14,670 nt of DNA from Lachnospiraceae bacterium M18-1 (GTDB lineage: Bacteria > Bacillota > Clostridia > Lachnospirales > Lachnospiraceae), in NCBI GenBank assembly GCA_000403295.2, contig KE159614.1, positions 11,049 to 25,718 on the forward strand, read 5' to 3'. Of the stretch, positions 5,194 through 13,049 are shown in pieces. The stretch's first letter is position 1, and each line of letters opens with the position of its first letter. The position numbers and the translations under genes were made by a program. The notes beneath the pieces were generated by a model. The model had not been told where the DNA came from. It searched no databases and worked only from the letters and a program-made list of their open reading frames with translations.

Positions 5194-6006
5194 ATGAGAT
5201 TCAATGGATTTTTATTACAGCTTTTTGCGGATAACGCATTTGACGGCGGCGCTTACTGCGATTTTTCAAGTTCTGCGGCGAAAGCACTGGCTGGGAAGGA
5301 CATCCTGCTTGCTGTCTATAATACGGATGGGAGTAAGCTGATCGCGATTGGGGGACAGAAGGGGCTGACGATCAACCGTTCCGCAGATTCTATCGAGATC
5401 ACCAGCAAGGATACGGCTGGCGGCTGGAAATCAAAGATTGCGGGTATGAAGGAGTGGAGCATTGATAATGACGGCCTTTACGTTCCCGGGGATGAGGCGC
5501 ACAGCATTTTGTCAGAATCATTTGAAAATTCGGAACCTGTATGCATCAAGGTGATCGATGGAAAACGGAAAAGGGGGATGTTTGGCGGCCTTGCGGTCAT
5601 CACAGACTATCCCCTGGAAGCTCCCTATGATGATGCCATGACGTACAGTCTGTCCCTGGAAGGCATGGGGGCGCTCTTGGATCTCCTTACGAATAAACCT
5701 GCGTTAGATACTCTGCCGGGGAATGCTGTGCTGGATGTGTTGACGGTAGTTTCTGTTGCCGGGAGCTCATCAGGAAATACTGCGGTATATGTGAATCCGG
5801 CCAAGGAAGCCGGAAACACTTATCGGTATTTAAAGGGACCATCTGCTGTATACCCGTCTTATAACGATGACTGTACCAATATGGATACCTGGGACGGAGA
5901 AGCAGATCTGGCAGCGGTGTCAGGAGAACGGCTTCTGATCGTGGAGTGTACTTCGGAGGGAAAGGCGAGAAAAGCCGGTATTGCAACAGTGACAATTCAG
6001 GAATAG
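5194..6006 (+). CDS. Major tail tube protein with Prp-like leader and extra C-terminal domain, 270 aa
   Basis: After a leader MRFNGFLLQLFAD, residues about 25-170 match the TP901-1-type tube protein pattern: GKDILLAVYN, an IGGQKGLTINRS strand pair, SIEITSKDTAGGWKSKIAGM, EWSIDNDGLYV and GGLAVITDYPLEAPYDDAM followed by TYSLSLEGMG. Residues about 183-270 form a second, mostly beta domain (VLTVVSVAGSSSGNTAVYV, ending GIATVTIQE), probably displayed outside the tube. The LQLF/A leader like those of scaffold and capsid predicts Prp removal of 11 residues, which is unexpected for a tail protein. AAGGAGG at 5177-5183 also sits before ATGATGTTATGA (5186-5197), a three-codon frame whose TGA overlaps this ATG. 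Confidence 0.85.
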   Translation: MRFNGFLLQLFADNAFDGGAYCDFSSSAAKALAGKDILLAVYNTDGSKLIAIGGQKGLTINRSADSIEITSKDTAGGWKSKIAGMKEWSIDNDGLYVPGDEAHSILSESFENSEPVCIKVIDGKRKRGMFGGLAVITDYPLEAPYDDAMTYSLSLEGMGALLDLLTNKPALDTLPGNAVLDVLTVVSVAGSSSGNTAVYVNPAKEAGNTYRYLKGPSAVYPSYNDDCTNMDTWDGEADLAAVSGERLLIVECTSEGKARKAGIATVTIQE

Positions 6007-6022
6007 GAGGCAGGGATCATTT

Positions 6023-6331
6023 ATGATTACTTATGACGGAAAGAATTACGTTTTGAAATACAACATGAAACGGATTGAAATGATTGAGGGCGTAACAAAT
6101 ATGCCAACACTGGCAGACTTACAGCGTACACGCGGGATGCTCTGTCTGGCATCTCTGAAAGCCTATGTCGCATACGGGATCAAAGAGGATGGATCGGATG
6201 TTTTCCTGAATCCCAGAAAGGGAATGGAAATTGCAGAGAGCCTGATCGAAACCAATGGCTACACGGATGTGTGTGCGATTGTTCTGGAGGCATTGGAAAG
6301 GGACTGCCCTTTTTTCTTCCCAGAAGACTGA
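6023..6331 (+). CDS. Tail assembly chaperone gpG analogue, 102 aa
   Basis: The small protein (MITYDGKNYVLKYNMKRIEM, AYGIKEDGSDVFLNP, ETNGYTDVCAIVLEALERD) has the size and place, between tube and tape measure genes, of the gpG chaperone that coats the tape measure during tail assembly. Its 3' end contains a slippery run, and a long open frame continues in the -1 frame, as in most siphophages. ATG 6023 is preceded by AGGAGGCAGGG at about 6006-6016. Confidence 0.85.
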   Translation: MITYDGKNYVLKYNMKRIEMIEGVTNMPTLADLQRTRGMLCLASLKAYVAYGIKEDGSDVFLNPRKGMEIAESLIETNGYTDVCAIVLEALERDCPFFFPED

Positions 6332-6747
6332 TCGAGTTTGAATATTTCAGCAACGATGAAGCGGATCAGGAGTATATGGAAATAGCGGAGCCGTATCAAA
6401 AGGATATCGACTTCGCTTTTTTTGTTGTTAATTTCGGATATTCCAGATCTGAATATGACGCGCTTACGCCGAGAGAAATTGCGTTCATCCGGAAAGCCTG
6501 GGAAAGCAAAATGGTGGCAGACAGCTATAACATGTACAATGCCGCTTTTACAGCCTATTTTAACGCGAATCGGCCGAAAAGAAGGAAAGCATTGAAGCTG
6601 TGGAGCAAAAAGAAAGTGAAAAAAGCGGATATGGAAGTAATCCGTGACAACCTGAAGATCATTCGGGATGTAGAAAAAACGGAAGGAACCGGATGGGTGG
6701 ATGCAATCTACAAAGCGAATCACCTTCCACCGATAAGGAGGTCTTAA
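6023..6747 (+). CDS. gpGT fusion chaperone made by -1 frameshift, about 241 aa
   Basis: After slippage at 6307-6316 reading continues in the -1 frame as CPFF-LPRRLIEFEYFSNDEA to the TAA at 6745-6747, adding 143 residues. The T part is rich in aromatic and charged residues (DFAFFVVNFGYSRSEYDALT, WESKMVADSYNMYNAAFTAYF) and ends with basic segments (RPKRRKALKLWSKKKVKKAD). By family knowledge the GT protein bridges tape measure and tube subunits, and a fixed G:GT ratio is needed. The T frame has no good start of its own, which supports frameshifting. It stops three bases before the tape measure ATG. Confidence 0.83.
6307..6316 (+). promoter_or_regulatory. Programmed -1 ribosomal frameshift site
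   Basis: Two overlapping canonical heptamers lie in the zero frame: C-CCT-TTT (6307-6313) and T-TTT-TTC (6310-6316). Both allow tandem re-pairing one base back into the open -1 frame; the gpG stop follows at 6329. Ribosome-site-like stretches upstream (TGGAGG 6285-6290 and GGAAAGGGA 6295-6303) could act as pausing stimulators. No strong downstream hairpin is visible. Confidence 0.85.
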
Positions 6748-6750
6748 AAA

Positions 6751-9700
6751 ATGGCTGATTATACATTGAGCGCAAAGATCACAGGCGATTCCACCGGCTT
6801 TGAGAAAGCATTTTCGACAGCCCAGAAGACTCTGGATTCCTTCCAGAGCAAAGTCCAGAACATCACAAAGAAGCTGGATCGTGTGGGAAGTACATTTACT
6901 GACGTAGGGGATAAACTTACTTCACGTATTACAAAGCCGGCTGTTACGGCCACAAGCGCACTGGTCGGATTGACACTGGTAAAAGGATTTAACCGGCTGA
7001 CCGGCATTGATGACGCGAAAGCGAAGCTGAAAGGTCTCGGGCATGACGCGGAAAGCGTTACGGAAATCATGAACTCCGCTATGGAATCGGTAAAGGGTAC
7101 TTCTTATGGAATGGATGCAGCTGCCACAACGGCAGCAAGTGCAGTAGCAGCTGGGATTCAGCCGGGGAAGGAACTGACCAGGTATCTGTCCCTGACAGCG
7201 GATGCGGCTGCGATCGCCGGGGCGTCTATGGCGGATATGGGATCCATCATAAATAAGATCCAAACCTCACAGATTGCGTATACAGATGACTTGAACCAGC
7301 TGGCAGACAGAGGGCTCCCCATATATCAGTGGCTGGCGGAAGCAGCAGGAATCACAGCGGCAGAAGTGAAAGAAATGGCATCCGAAGGGCAGATTTCTTC
7401 CCAGATGTTTCTGGATGCCATAGAGAAGAATATCGGCGGCGCGGCGAAAATCATGGGGGAATCTTCATTTACCGCAGCTATCTCAAATATCGGGGCGTCG
7501 ATTTCAAGAATCGGGGCGAATTTTCTGGATGCCGGGGGGAAAGGGGGAGGTTTCTTTTCCACGCTGAAACCAATGCTTGCGGACTTCAACAATTCGCTGG
7601 GTATCCTGGAAGAGAAAGCCGCGGATCTGGGCGTCAGGTTTGGGGAAGCATTTTCAAAGGTGATATACGGGATACAGGGGCTGAAAGCCAGATTTGACAG
7701 CCTGTCGCCGTCTATGCAGGGACTGATCATAAAAGGGGCGGGGATAGGTACTGCTGTAGCTGTCGGATTGGGGCCGGCATTAAAGATTGCGGGAAAGCTG
7801 ATCACAGGATTCAGCTCCGTGCTGGGTGTATTTTCAATGATTGCCTCACCTGTGGGAATTGCCCTTACAGCGATCACTGCGCTTGCTTCGGGGTTTGCAT
7901 ATCTCATGAAAACAAATGAGAGCTTCCGGACAGGCATTACTGCGGCTTGGGATGCAGTAAGCGGAAAGATTCAATCCGCGCTGTCTGGCCTGATGCCGGC
8001 ACTGTCCGGTGTGTTTGAAGGGATTAGGACAAAATTTCAGGATATGCTCAGTGCGTTATCCAATGCGGATTTCAGCGGTGTGTTTGCAGGAATACAAGGT
8101 TTTGCGGAGAACGTGAAGTCCTTTGTGTTCGGTATTGATTTTAGTGGTGTTGTGGAGAAAGTGCAAGGAACGGCGGAAAAGATTCGGGAGTTTGCATCTG
8201 GAATCGATTTTTCGGGAGCCATAGAGAAAATAAAATCACTCATCCCGACGTTTGAAGAGATATCCTCAGCAGTAAGTCTGGTAATAAGCATGATATCCGA
8301 AAAAGTGCAAACTCTGTATACGTTTTTCCAAACTGTATTCTCAGGGTTAAATATTCCGGTCGCAGCATTTATAACGGGCTTTACGGCCATATTAATCAAT
8401 GGGAGCGGTCCACTGGGGACATTTGCTTCAAAGATTTTAGCCGTTGGAACAAGCCTTACAAAAGATATATGTTCCGTTGTTCCCAAGGTACTTCCTGCGT
8501 TGACAAATTTATTTACGCAGTTTCAAACCGGAGGCGGAGTGATCGGACTATTGAAAGGCGGCCTGTCTGGTCTCGGTTCTGCATTTGCGGGGCTTTTTAG
8601 TCCGGTATCACTTATAGTGGGAGCAATTGCATTGCTGGCTGCGGGGTTCGCCACCCTAATGGCTACAAATGAAAGTTTTAGAAATACGGTGATAAGTCTC
8701 GGTCAAAATATACTTGCAGCCCTAATACCAGCCTTTCAGATGATTAGCCAGACTGTCAGTCAGATAATAGCGACTGTACTGCCTGTACTAATCAGTTTAT
8801 TCAACCAGATTCTTCCGATTATCGGTCAGATTGTGATTGTGATCATGCAGGTTGCGGCAGCACTCGCGCCGATGATAACCCAGCTTGTTAGTACACTGTT
8901 ACCAGTCATCACAAATATAATCACCGTGCTGAGCAACGTGGCATCTGCAGTGATGCCAGCGATCATAGCGATATTGAATGTGGTTATGAGTGTGATCCAG
9001 ACGCTGACTCCGATTATCATGGATATACTTTCTGTGGTGATTTCCGTGGTATCCGGAATCATTTCGGCAGTGAATCCGGTCATCTCTTTTATTGGTTCGG
9101 TAATATCCGCAATCATGGCGGTGATCTCTCCGATAGTGACGTTTATAGCTGATATCATAGCGACAGTCATACAAGTGATCGGAACAATAATCGGAACGGT
9201 GACAGGGATTTTCAGTACGGTGTTCAGCATTATATCCGGTGTATTCAGCAATATTTCCAACTTTATATCAACGGTAATAAATGCTGTCAGTACAGTGATC
9301 TCAACGCTTACAGGGGTCGTGGGCGGTGTGTTCAATAGCATCTACTCCGTAGTTTCATCGGTTATGGGAAATGTACGGAGCTTCATTACAGGTGTATTTA
9401 ACGGTATAAAGTCCGCATGGAATGGGTTGACTTCATTTGTAAGCGGAGTGTTCTCCGGGATTGCATCGGCGGTCAATCAGCTGGTCAGCCAGGTGAAGGG
9501 CTTTGTGAATGGCGTAATCAGCGGGATCAATGCAGCAGTCGGACTGATCAATATGATCCCGGGTGTATCCATTGGATATATTCCGTACCTGGCAAGGGGA
9601 ACCGATGACTGGCAGGGAGGTTTTGCCCGGATGAACGAAGGCGGGCGGGGTGAGCTGACCTACCTTCCGAACGGGGCCCAGGTGATTCCTCATGATATAT

Positions 9701-9918
9701 CTGTAAAATATGCAAAGGAATCAGCGCGTATCAATCATAATTCCGCAGACGGGGCTGTGATTGATTATGACCGGCTTATAAACGGAATTGCAGCAGCAAT
9801 GAGCGGGATCAAAGTAGAAAGCAGCATGAATGTCGGCGGAAGGACTCTGGCAAAGGTCATTGCACCTTTGATCAATGACAGAATGGGAGTGCTGAATACA
9901 AGAGCAGAAATGGGGTGA
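6751..9918 (+). CDS. Tape measure protein, 1055 aa
   Basis: This is the longest gene, placed after the chaperones. Residues 1-60 are a coiled N-terminus (SGFEKAF-like, QKTLDSFQSKVQNITKKLD). Residues about 70-270 match the tape-measure N-terminal domain: GFNRLTGIDDAKAKLKGLG, TAASAVAAGIQPG, ADMGSIINKIQTSQIAY, LADRGLPIYQWLA and MASEGQISSQMFLDAIEKN. Residues about 325-395 and 575-650 are hydrophobic segments related to each other. Residues about 440-490 hold short FSG repeats. Residues about 655-950 are extraordinarily rich in Val, Ile, Ser and Gly with helical periodicity. The C-terminus (IPYLARGTDDWQGGFARMNE, ELTYLPNGAQVIPHD) is typical of Firmicutes phages and faces the tail tip. No muralytic domain is seen. 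At the usual 1.5 angstrom per residue the tail would be near 150-160 nm (inference). AAGGAGG 6734-6740 precedes ATG 6751. Confidence 0.95.
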   Translation: MADYTLSAKITGDSTGFEKAFSTAQKTLDSFQSKVQNITKKLDRVGSTFTDVGDKLTSRITKPAVTATSALVGLTLVKGFNRLTGIDDAKAKLKGLGHDAESVTEIMNSAMESVKGTSYGMDAAATTAASAVAAGIQPGKELTRYLSLTADAAAIAGASMADMGSIINKIQTSQIAYTDDLNQLADRGLPIYQWLAEAAGITAAEVKEMASEGQISSQMFLDAIEKNIGGAAKIMGESSFTAAISNIGASISRIGANFLDAGGKGGGFFSTLKPMLADFNNSLGILEEKAADLGVRFGEAFSKVIYGIQGLKARFDSLSPSMQGLIIKGAGIGTAVAVGLGPALKIAGKLITGFSSVLGVFSMIASPVGIALTAITALASGFAYLMKTNESFRTGITAAWDAVSGKIQSALSGLMPALSGVFEGIRTKFQDMLSALSNADFSGVFAGIQGFAENVKSFVFGIDFSGVVEKVQGTAEKIREFASGIDFSGAIEKIKSLIPTFEEISSAVSLVISMISEKVQTLYTFFQTVFSGLNIPVAAFITGFTAILINGSGPLGTFASKILAVGTSLTKDICSVVPKVLPALTNLFTQFQTGGGVIGLLKGGLSGLGSAFAGLFSPVSLIVGAIALLAAGFATLMATNESFRNTVISLGQNILAALIPAFQMISQTVSQIIATVLPVLISLFNQILPIIGQIVIVIMQVAAALAPMITQLVSTLLPVITNIITVLSNVASAVMPAIIAILNVVMSVIQTLTPIIMDILSVVISVVSGIISAVNPVISFIGSVISAIMAVISPIVTFIADIIATVIQVIGTIIGTVTGIFSTVFSIISGVFSNISNFISTVINAVSTVISTLTGVVGGVFNSIYSVVSSVMGNVRSFITGVFNGIKSAWNGLTSFVSGVFSGIASAVNQLVSQVKGFVNGVISGINAAVGLINMIPGVSIGYIPYLARGTDDWQGGFARMNEGGRGELTYLPNGAQVIPHDISVKYAKESARINHNSADGAVIDYDRLINGIAAAMSGIKVESSMNVGGRTLAKVIAPLINDRMGVLNTRAEMG
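7846..7929 (+). repeat. Tape measure hydrophobic module, copy 1 (residues 366-393)
   Basis: The segment runs from SPVGIALTAI to GFAYLMKTNESFR. It matches residues 617-644 in 18 of 28 positions without gaps, including the shared GFA-x-LM-x-TNESFR ending. This indicates an internal duplication of a membrane-like helical hairpin module within the gene. Confidence 0.75.
8068..8238 (+). repeat. Tandem 23-residue FSG repeats in tape measure protein
   Basis: Units beginning DFSG start at residues 440 (8068), 463 (8137) and 486 (8206). The first two are 23 residues long and end in GI; the third, partial unit begins DFSGAIEKIKSL. The spacing is exact, indicating recent tandem duplication. In tape measures such copy-number changes would alter tail length. 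Confidence 0.75.
8599..8682 (+). repeat. Tape measure hydrophobic module, copy 2 (residues 617-644)
   Basis: The segment runs from SPVSLIVGAI to GFATLMATNESFR. It is the partner of the module at 7846-7929, with 18 of 28 residues identical. Synonymous sites have drifted, so the duplication is not recent. Confidence 0.75.
8728..9132 (+). repeat. Proline-punctuated helical repeats in tape measure protein
   Basis: Prolines at residues 660, 678, 689, 707, 718, 736, 754, 776 and 794 are spaced 18, 11, 18, 11, 18, 18, 22 and 18. The segments between are nearly all Val, Ile, Leu, Ala and Ser. Spacings of 11 and 18 equal three and five turns of an alpha-helix, so each proline falls on the same helix face. 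Confidence 0.8.
9205..9303 (+). repeat. Tandem 11-residue repeats in tape measure protein
   Basis: Residues 819-829, 830-840 and 841-851 (GIFSTVFSIIS, GVFSNISNFIS, TVINAVSTVIS) are three consecutive 11-residue units sharing hydrophobic positions 2, 3, 6 and 10 and a terminal Ser. Looser GVF-containing copies follow to about residue 925. Undecad repeats fit helix packing along the tail axis. Confidence 0.7.
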
Positions 9919-10652
9919 TGGAAATAAAAGAATACATGTCACAGGCAGGGATCAGTATTGGGGATAAGCATACGTTCCGAGATTGGGGATTGCTTCTCAT
10001 TTCTATATCCATTTCCTCACCAGAAGCCAAGACAAAGGTGATTGAAGTGCTGGGAGGAGATGGACACATTGATCTGACCGAGGCATTTGGTCCGGTCAGA
10101 TATAAGAACCGCATACTTGTATTCAGCTTTATCCTTCTTGACCGGCGGCCTGAGATATGGCATGGAATCAGCTCCCGGCTGAAAAATTACTGCCATGGCA
10201 AGAAAATGAAGGTGACTTTGGATTCTGATTCGGGTTATTACTGGGAAGGAAGGCTCTCTGTTGAAAGCGTAAAAGAGGACCAGGTATACAGTTCTATAGA
10301 AATAACACTGGATGCATTTCCTTATAAATATGAACAGTCAGATTCCCAGGAACCGTGGAAATGGGACTCATTTAGTTTTGTTTCCGGTGTGATCCGGTAC
10401 ATTGGAGAAGTAGAGATAACGGCAGATGAAAACAGGATCAGCATCCCAAAAGGGAACATGCGGTCCGTTCCGAGGTTTTTTGTATCACAAAACAGTCCGG
10501 ATTTCAGCGTGGATTATCAGGGGCAGAGTTTTCGCTTAAAGGCAGGATGGAATCGATTTCCACAGATTTCTGTAGGTGGTGCGGAGGACGTGATTTTATA
10601 TTTTTCAGGAACCGGAAAAGTGAAAGTAGAATACAGGGGAGGGAGTCTCTAA
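9918..10652 (+). CDS. Distal tail protein (Dit / Sipho_tail-like), 244 aa
   Basis: The place directly after the tape measure and the length fit Dit, the hexameric ring at the tail tip that joins tube and hub. Visible segments are GDKHTFRDWGLLLISISISS, TEAFGPVRYKNRILVFSFIL, YYWEGRLSVESV, SSIEITLDAFPYKYEQ and PRFFVSQNSPDFSVDYQG, then AGWNRFPQISVG at the C-terminus. The pattern of an N-terminal belt domain followed by a galectin-like beta domain agrees with the family. ATG 9918 overlaps the tape measure TGA. GTG 9915, one codon upstream, is the alternative. The ribosome site is poor, suggesting translational coupling. Confidence 0.85.
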   Translation: MEIKEYMSQAGISIGDKHTFRDWGLLLISISISSPEAKTKVIEVLGGDGHIDLTEAFGPVRYKNRILVFSFILLDRRPEIWHGISSRLKNYCHGKKMKVTLDSDSGYYWEGRLSVESVKEDQVYSSIEITLDAFPYKYEQSDSQEPWKWDSFSFVSGVIRYIGEVEITADENRISIPKGNMRSVPRFFVSQNSPDFSVDYQGQSFRLKAGWNRFPQISVGGAEDVILYFSGTGKVKVEYRGGSL

Positions 10653-12808
10653 TGTACACGGTATATGTTGACGGAAGGATCCTGGATTATCCGGGAGATG
10701 AGATAAACTGCATACAGGATTCGGAATTGAAGCTGCCGTTAAATGATGCGGGTTCCTTGGAATTTGATATTACGGACAAAAATCCAGAGTATGGGCAGCT
10801 TGAAAATCGGATATCCATGCTTCAGGTGATGAAAGATGATAAAGAGATCTTTTGTGGGGAAGTACGCCAGATTGCTAAAGAATCTTACAATGTAAAAAAT
10901 GTATTTGTGATTGGTGAGCTTGCTTTCCTCCATGACAGCATTCAGCCCCAGGCGGAATACCACGGCCTGACTACCCGCCAGATGCTGGAGACCTGGCTGA
11001 ACGAGCATAACAGCCAGGTGGAGGAGCGGAAACACTTCCATGTGGGAATTGTAACAATCCATGATACCAACGACAGCCTGTACCGGTACACGAACCGGGA
11101 GACTACCCTGGATGCCATCCGGGAGAAGCTGGTAGACAGGCTGGGCGGCTACCTCCGAATCCGGAAGGTGGACGGCGTGCGGTATCTTGACTGGATCACC
11201 CTGCCGGAATACGGAAAATACTGTGAGCAGCCTATCGAGTTCGGCACGAATCTGCTGGATTATGCGGAGAACTGCAGCGCGGAGGATCTGGCAACGGCGG
11301 TGATCCCGCTGGGAGCCAGGCTGGAAGAGAGTCCCATTGAGGGACTGGAGGCGTATACGGATATCACATCGGTCAACGGCGGCGTGGATTACCTGTATAT
11401 CCCGGAAGCTGTGGAGCGTTACGGCTGGGTAAGAAAGGTAGTCACCTGGGACGATGTGACGATCCCGGCCAACCTGAAAAAGAAGGGGGAGGAGTGGCTC
11501 AAAGATAACCAGTATGAGAGCCTGGTGCTGGAGCTCACTGCCCTGGATCTGTCTGATCTGGACAGCGACTATGAAGCGTTCGCCCTGGGAGATACGGTCC
11601 ATGCATCGGCCTGGCCCTACGGGATGGACAGGACCTTCCCGGTACAGGAGATGACCATATACCTGCAGGAGCCGGACCGGAACCGGCTGACACTTGGCAC
11701 TACCATCCGGAAGAATTATACATCCCAGATGAAGGATTCCAACAAAAAGGTCAGTACCGAACTGGACAACGTCCGCCAGACCACGAGCTGGATGCAGTCC
11801 GCCATCGACAACGCCACGGCCATGATGACCGGCTCCAAGGGCGGCTATAAGATATCGGAATACGATGAGGACGGCCGCTGGCTCCGGGACCTGTACATGA
11901 ATGCACCGAATAAAGAGGATGCTTCCAAGGTGATGCAGATCAACATGAACGGCATCGGCTTTTCCAGGACAGGCTTCGAAGGGCCGTATCTCAACGCCTG
12001 GACGATAGACGGCGTATTCGTGGGGGAATTTATCAAGGCCAATACCGTGACGGCAGAGAAGCTGTCCGTGGAGTACCGGGAATCCGTGAATGAGGAGATC
12101 GTCTCCAAATTCAACGTGGCGAAAGACCTGATCTCCGCCGAGGTGACCCGGGCACAGGGAGTGGAGGTGGAGCTGGCCGCGTCCCTGAAAGTGACGTCTG
12201 AGCTGGTGGAAACGAAGGTATCAAAGGGAGATTTCGGCTCTTATGTGCAGCAGTATTATGACAAGGTGATCTACGGGTTCAACCACAGCAGCAGATATGT
12301 GCAGATCAATCCCGGGGAGATCGCCATCTACGACAACGGCGTGGAGGACAGTAAGCTGCGGTCTTCTTTTGACCAGAATGGGAACCATTTCTACAGGGAC
12401 GGGTACTACATCGGGAAGATCGGGACAAACTTCCAGACAAATGACAGGTCGAAAAGGGGGCTCGTATTTGACCTGGAGAGTCAGGCGGCCTATATGACTT
12501 GGGCGGCGAAGAAATCTGCATCCAGCAGTGGATATACCATGGTTTTTACCTATACGCTGGATGCCATGGATGATTACTCAAGCGATACGCTGCATGCAGG
12601 GTGTGACCTGGACATGCACAACCGATGGATCCGGAACGCGAAGATCAGCGGATCCGGGATCCAGTATGAGGATGCAGGGATCAGTGCCACGATCGATTTT
12701 GTACAGGTACTGGAGATGAACCCGGACGGGACGGCGTCTCGGTGGGGAGACAGCGGAAGGATGCAGTTCAAAAACGGAAGGCTGGTCGATCTGAATTATT
12801 ATGCATAG
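10652..12808 (+). CDS. Tail hub / Tal-like protein (prophage endopeptidase tail family), 718 aa
   Basis: Residues 1-350 form the hub: MYTVYVDGRILDYPGDEIN, LPLNDAGSLEFDITDKNPEY, VFVIGELAFLHDSIQPQAEY, TRQMLETWLNEHN, REKLVDRLGGYLRIRKVDG and LDYAENCSAEDLATAVIPLG. Residues about 350-395 are a coiled linker. Next is a segment found in many Clostridia phages (GRWLRDLYMNAP, GIGFSRTGFEGPYLNAWTID, FIKANTVTAEKLSVEYRES), a second coiled stretch (about 470-520) and a beta-rich fibre end (VQINPGEIAIYDNGVEDSKL, GRMQFKNGRLVDLNYYA). No peptidase catalytic motif is visible despite the family name. ATG 10652 overlaps the Dit stop by one base, with AGGGGAGGGA at 10635-10644. G+C jumps from about 33-38% to about 60% near base 10920, inside the hub domain. 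Confidence 0.85.
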   Translation: MYTVYVDGRILDYPGDEINCIQDSELKLPLNDAGSLEFDITDKNPEYGQLENRISMLQVMKDDKEIFCGEVRQIAKESYNVKNVFVIGELAFLHDSIQPQAEYHGLTTRQMLETWLNEHNSQVEERKHFHVGIVTIHDTNDSLYRYTNRETTLDAIREKLVDRLGGYLRIRKVDGVRYLDWITLPEYGKYCEQPIEFGTNLLDYAENCSAEDLATAVIPLGARLEESPIEGLEAYTDITSVNGGVDYLYIPEAVERYGWVRKVVTWDDVTIPANLKKKGEEWLKDNQYESLVLELTALDLSDLDSDYEAFALGDTVHASAWPYGMDRTFPVQEMTIYLQEPDRNRLTLGTTIRKNYTSQMKDSNKKVSTELDNVRQTTSWMQSAIDNATAMMTGSKGGYKISEYDEDGRWLRDLYMNAPNKEDASKVMQINMNGIGFSRTGFEGPYLNAWTIDGVFVGEFIKANTVTAEKLSVEYRESVNEEIVSKFNVAKDLISAEVTRAQGVEVELAASLKVTSELVETKVSKGDFGSYVQQYYDKVIYGFNHSSRYVQINPGEIAIYDNGVEDSKLRSSFDQNGNHFYRDGYYIGKIGTNFQTNDRSKRGLVFDLESQAAYMTWAAKKSASSSGYTMVFTYTLDAMDDYSSDTLHAGCDLDMHNRWIRNAKISGSGIQYEDAGISATIDFVQVLEMNPDGTASRWGDSGRMQFKNGRLVDLNYYA

Positions 12809-12823
12809 ACCGAGAGGAAGGAA

Positions 12824-13036
12824 ATGATGGAAAATAGGGATAAAGATATCGTAAATGAAGATGTGGTCCTGATGGCGGAAGAAGGGGATCCGATGGAACA
12901 GACCGAAAAGAATGGGAATATCCTGAAGGACGTAAAAGAGCAATCAGGCCGGGAAAGAAATACGGAACTGCTCATCAGTATCGACAGGAAGCTGGATCTG
13001 CTTCTTGCGGCGCGGGATATGGGGGAAACAGTCTAG
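12824..13036 (+). CDS. Small tail-module protein of unknown function, 70 aa
   Basis: The product (MMENRDKDIVNEDVVLM, TEKNGNILKDVKEQSGRERN, LLISIDRKLDLLLAARD) is acidic with a C-terminal amphipathic helix suited to oligomerise or bind a fibre. No family is recognised. ATG 12824 or ATG 12827 may start it; GAGGAAGG at 12813-12820 serves either. It lies between hub and receptor-binding genes in the same transcript, so a tail-tip or fibre-assembly accessory role is possible. Confidence 0.7.
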   Translation: MMENRDKDIVNEDVVLMAEEGDPMEQTEKNGNILKDVKEQSGRERNTELLISIDRKLDLLLAARDMGETV

Positions 13037-13049
13037 GAAGGAGTCTTAT

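Noticed and set aside
7326..9341. Long minus-strand frames opposite the tape measure gene
   Set aside because: They mirror the biased codon use of the Val/Ile/Ala-rich coding strand and show no domains or starts.
10739..11602. 287-aa minus-strand frame opposite the hub gene
   Set aside because: The composition (Gln/Leu/Val/Pro) is that of an antisense shadow, with no ribosome site or domain; the + strand gene is clearly coding.
12640..12665. Clustered GGATCC sites as a regulatory repeat
   Set aside because: They are coding repeats of Gly-Ser/Asp codons within the hub fibre end, with no dyad beyond the six bases.
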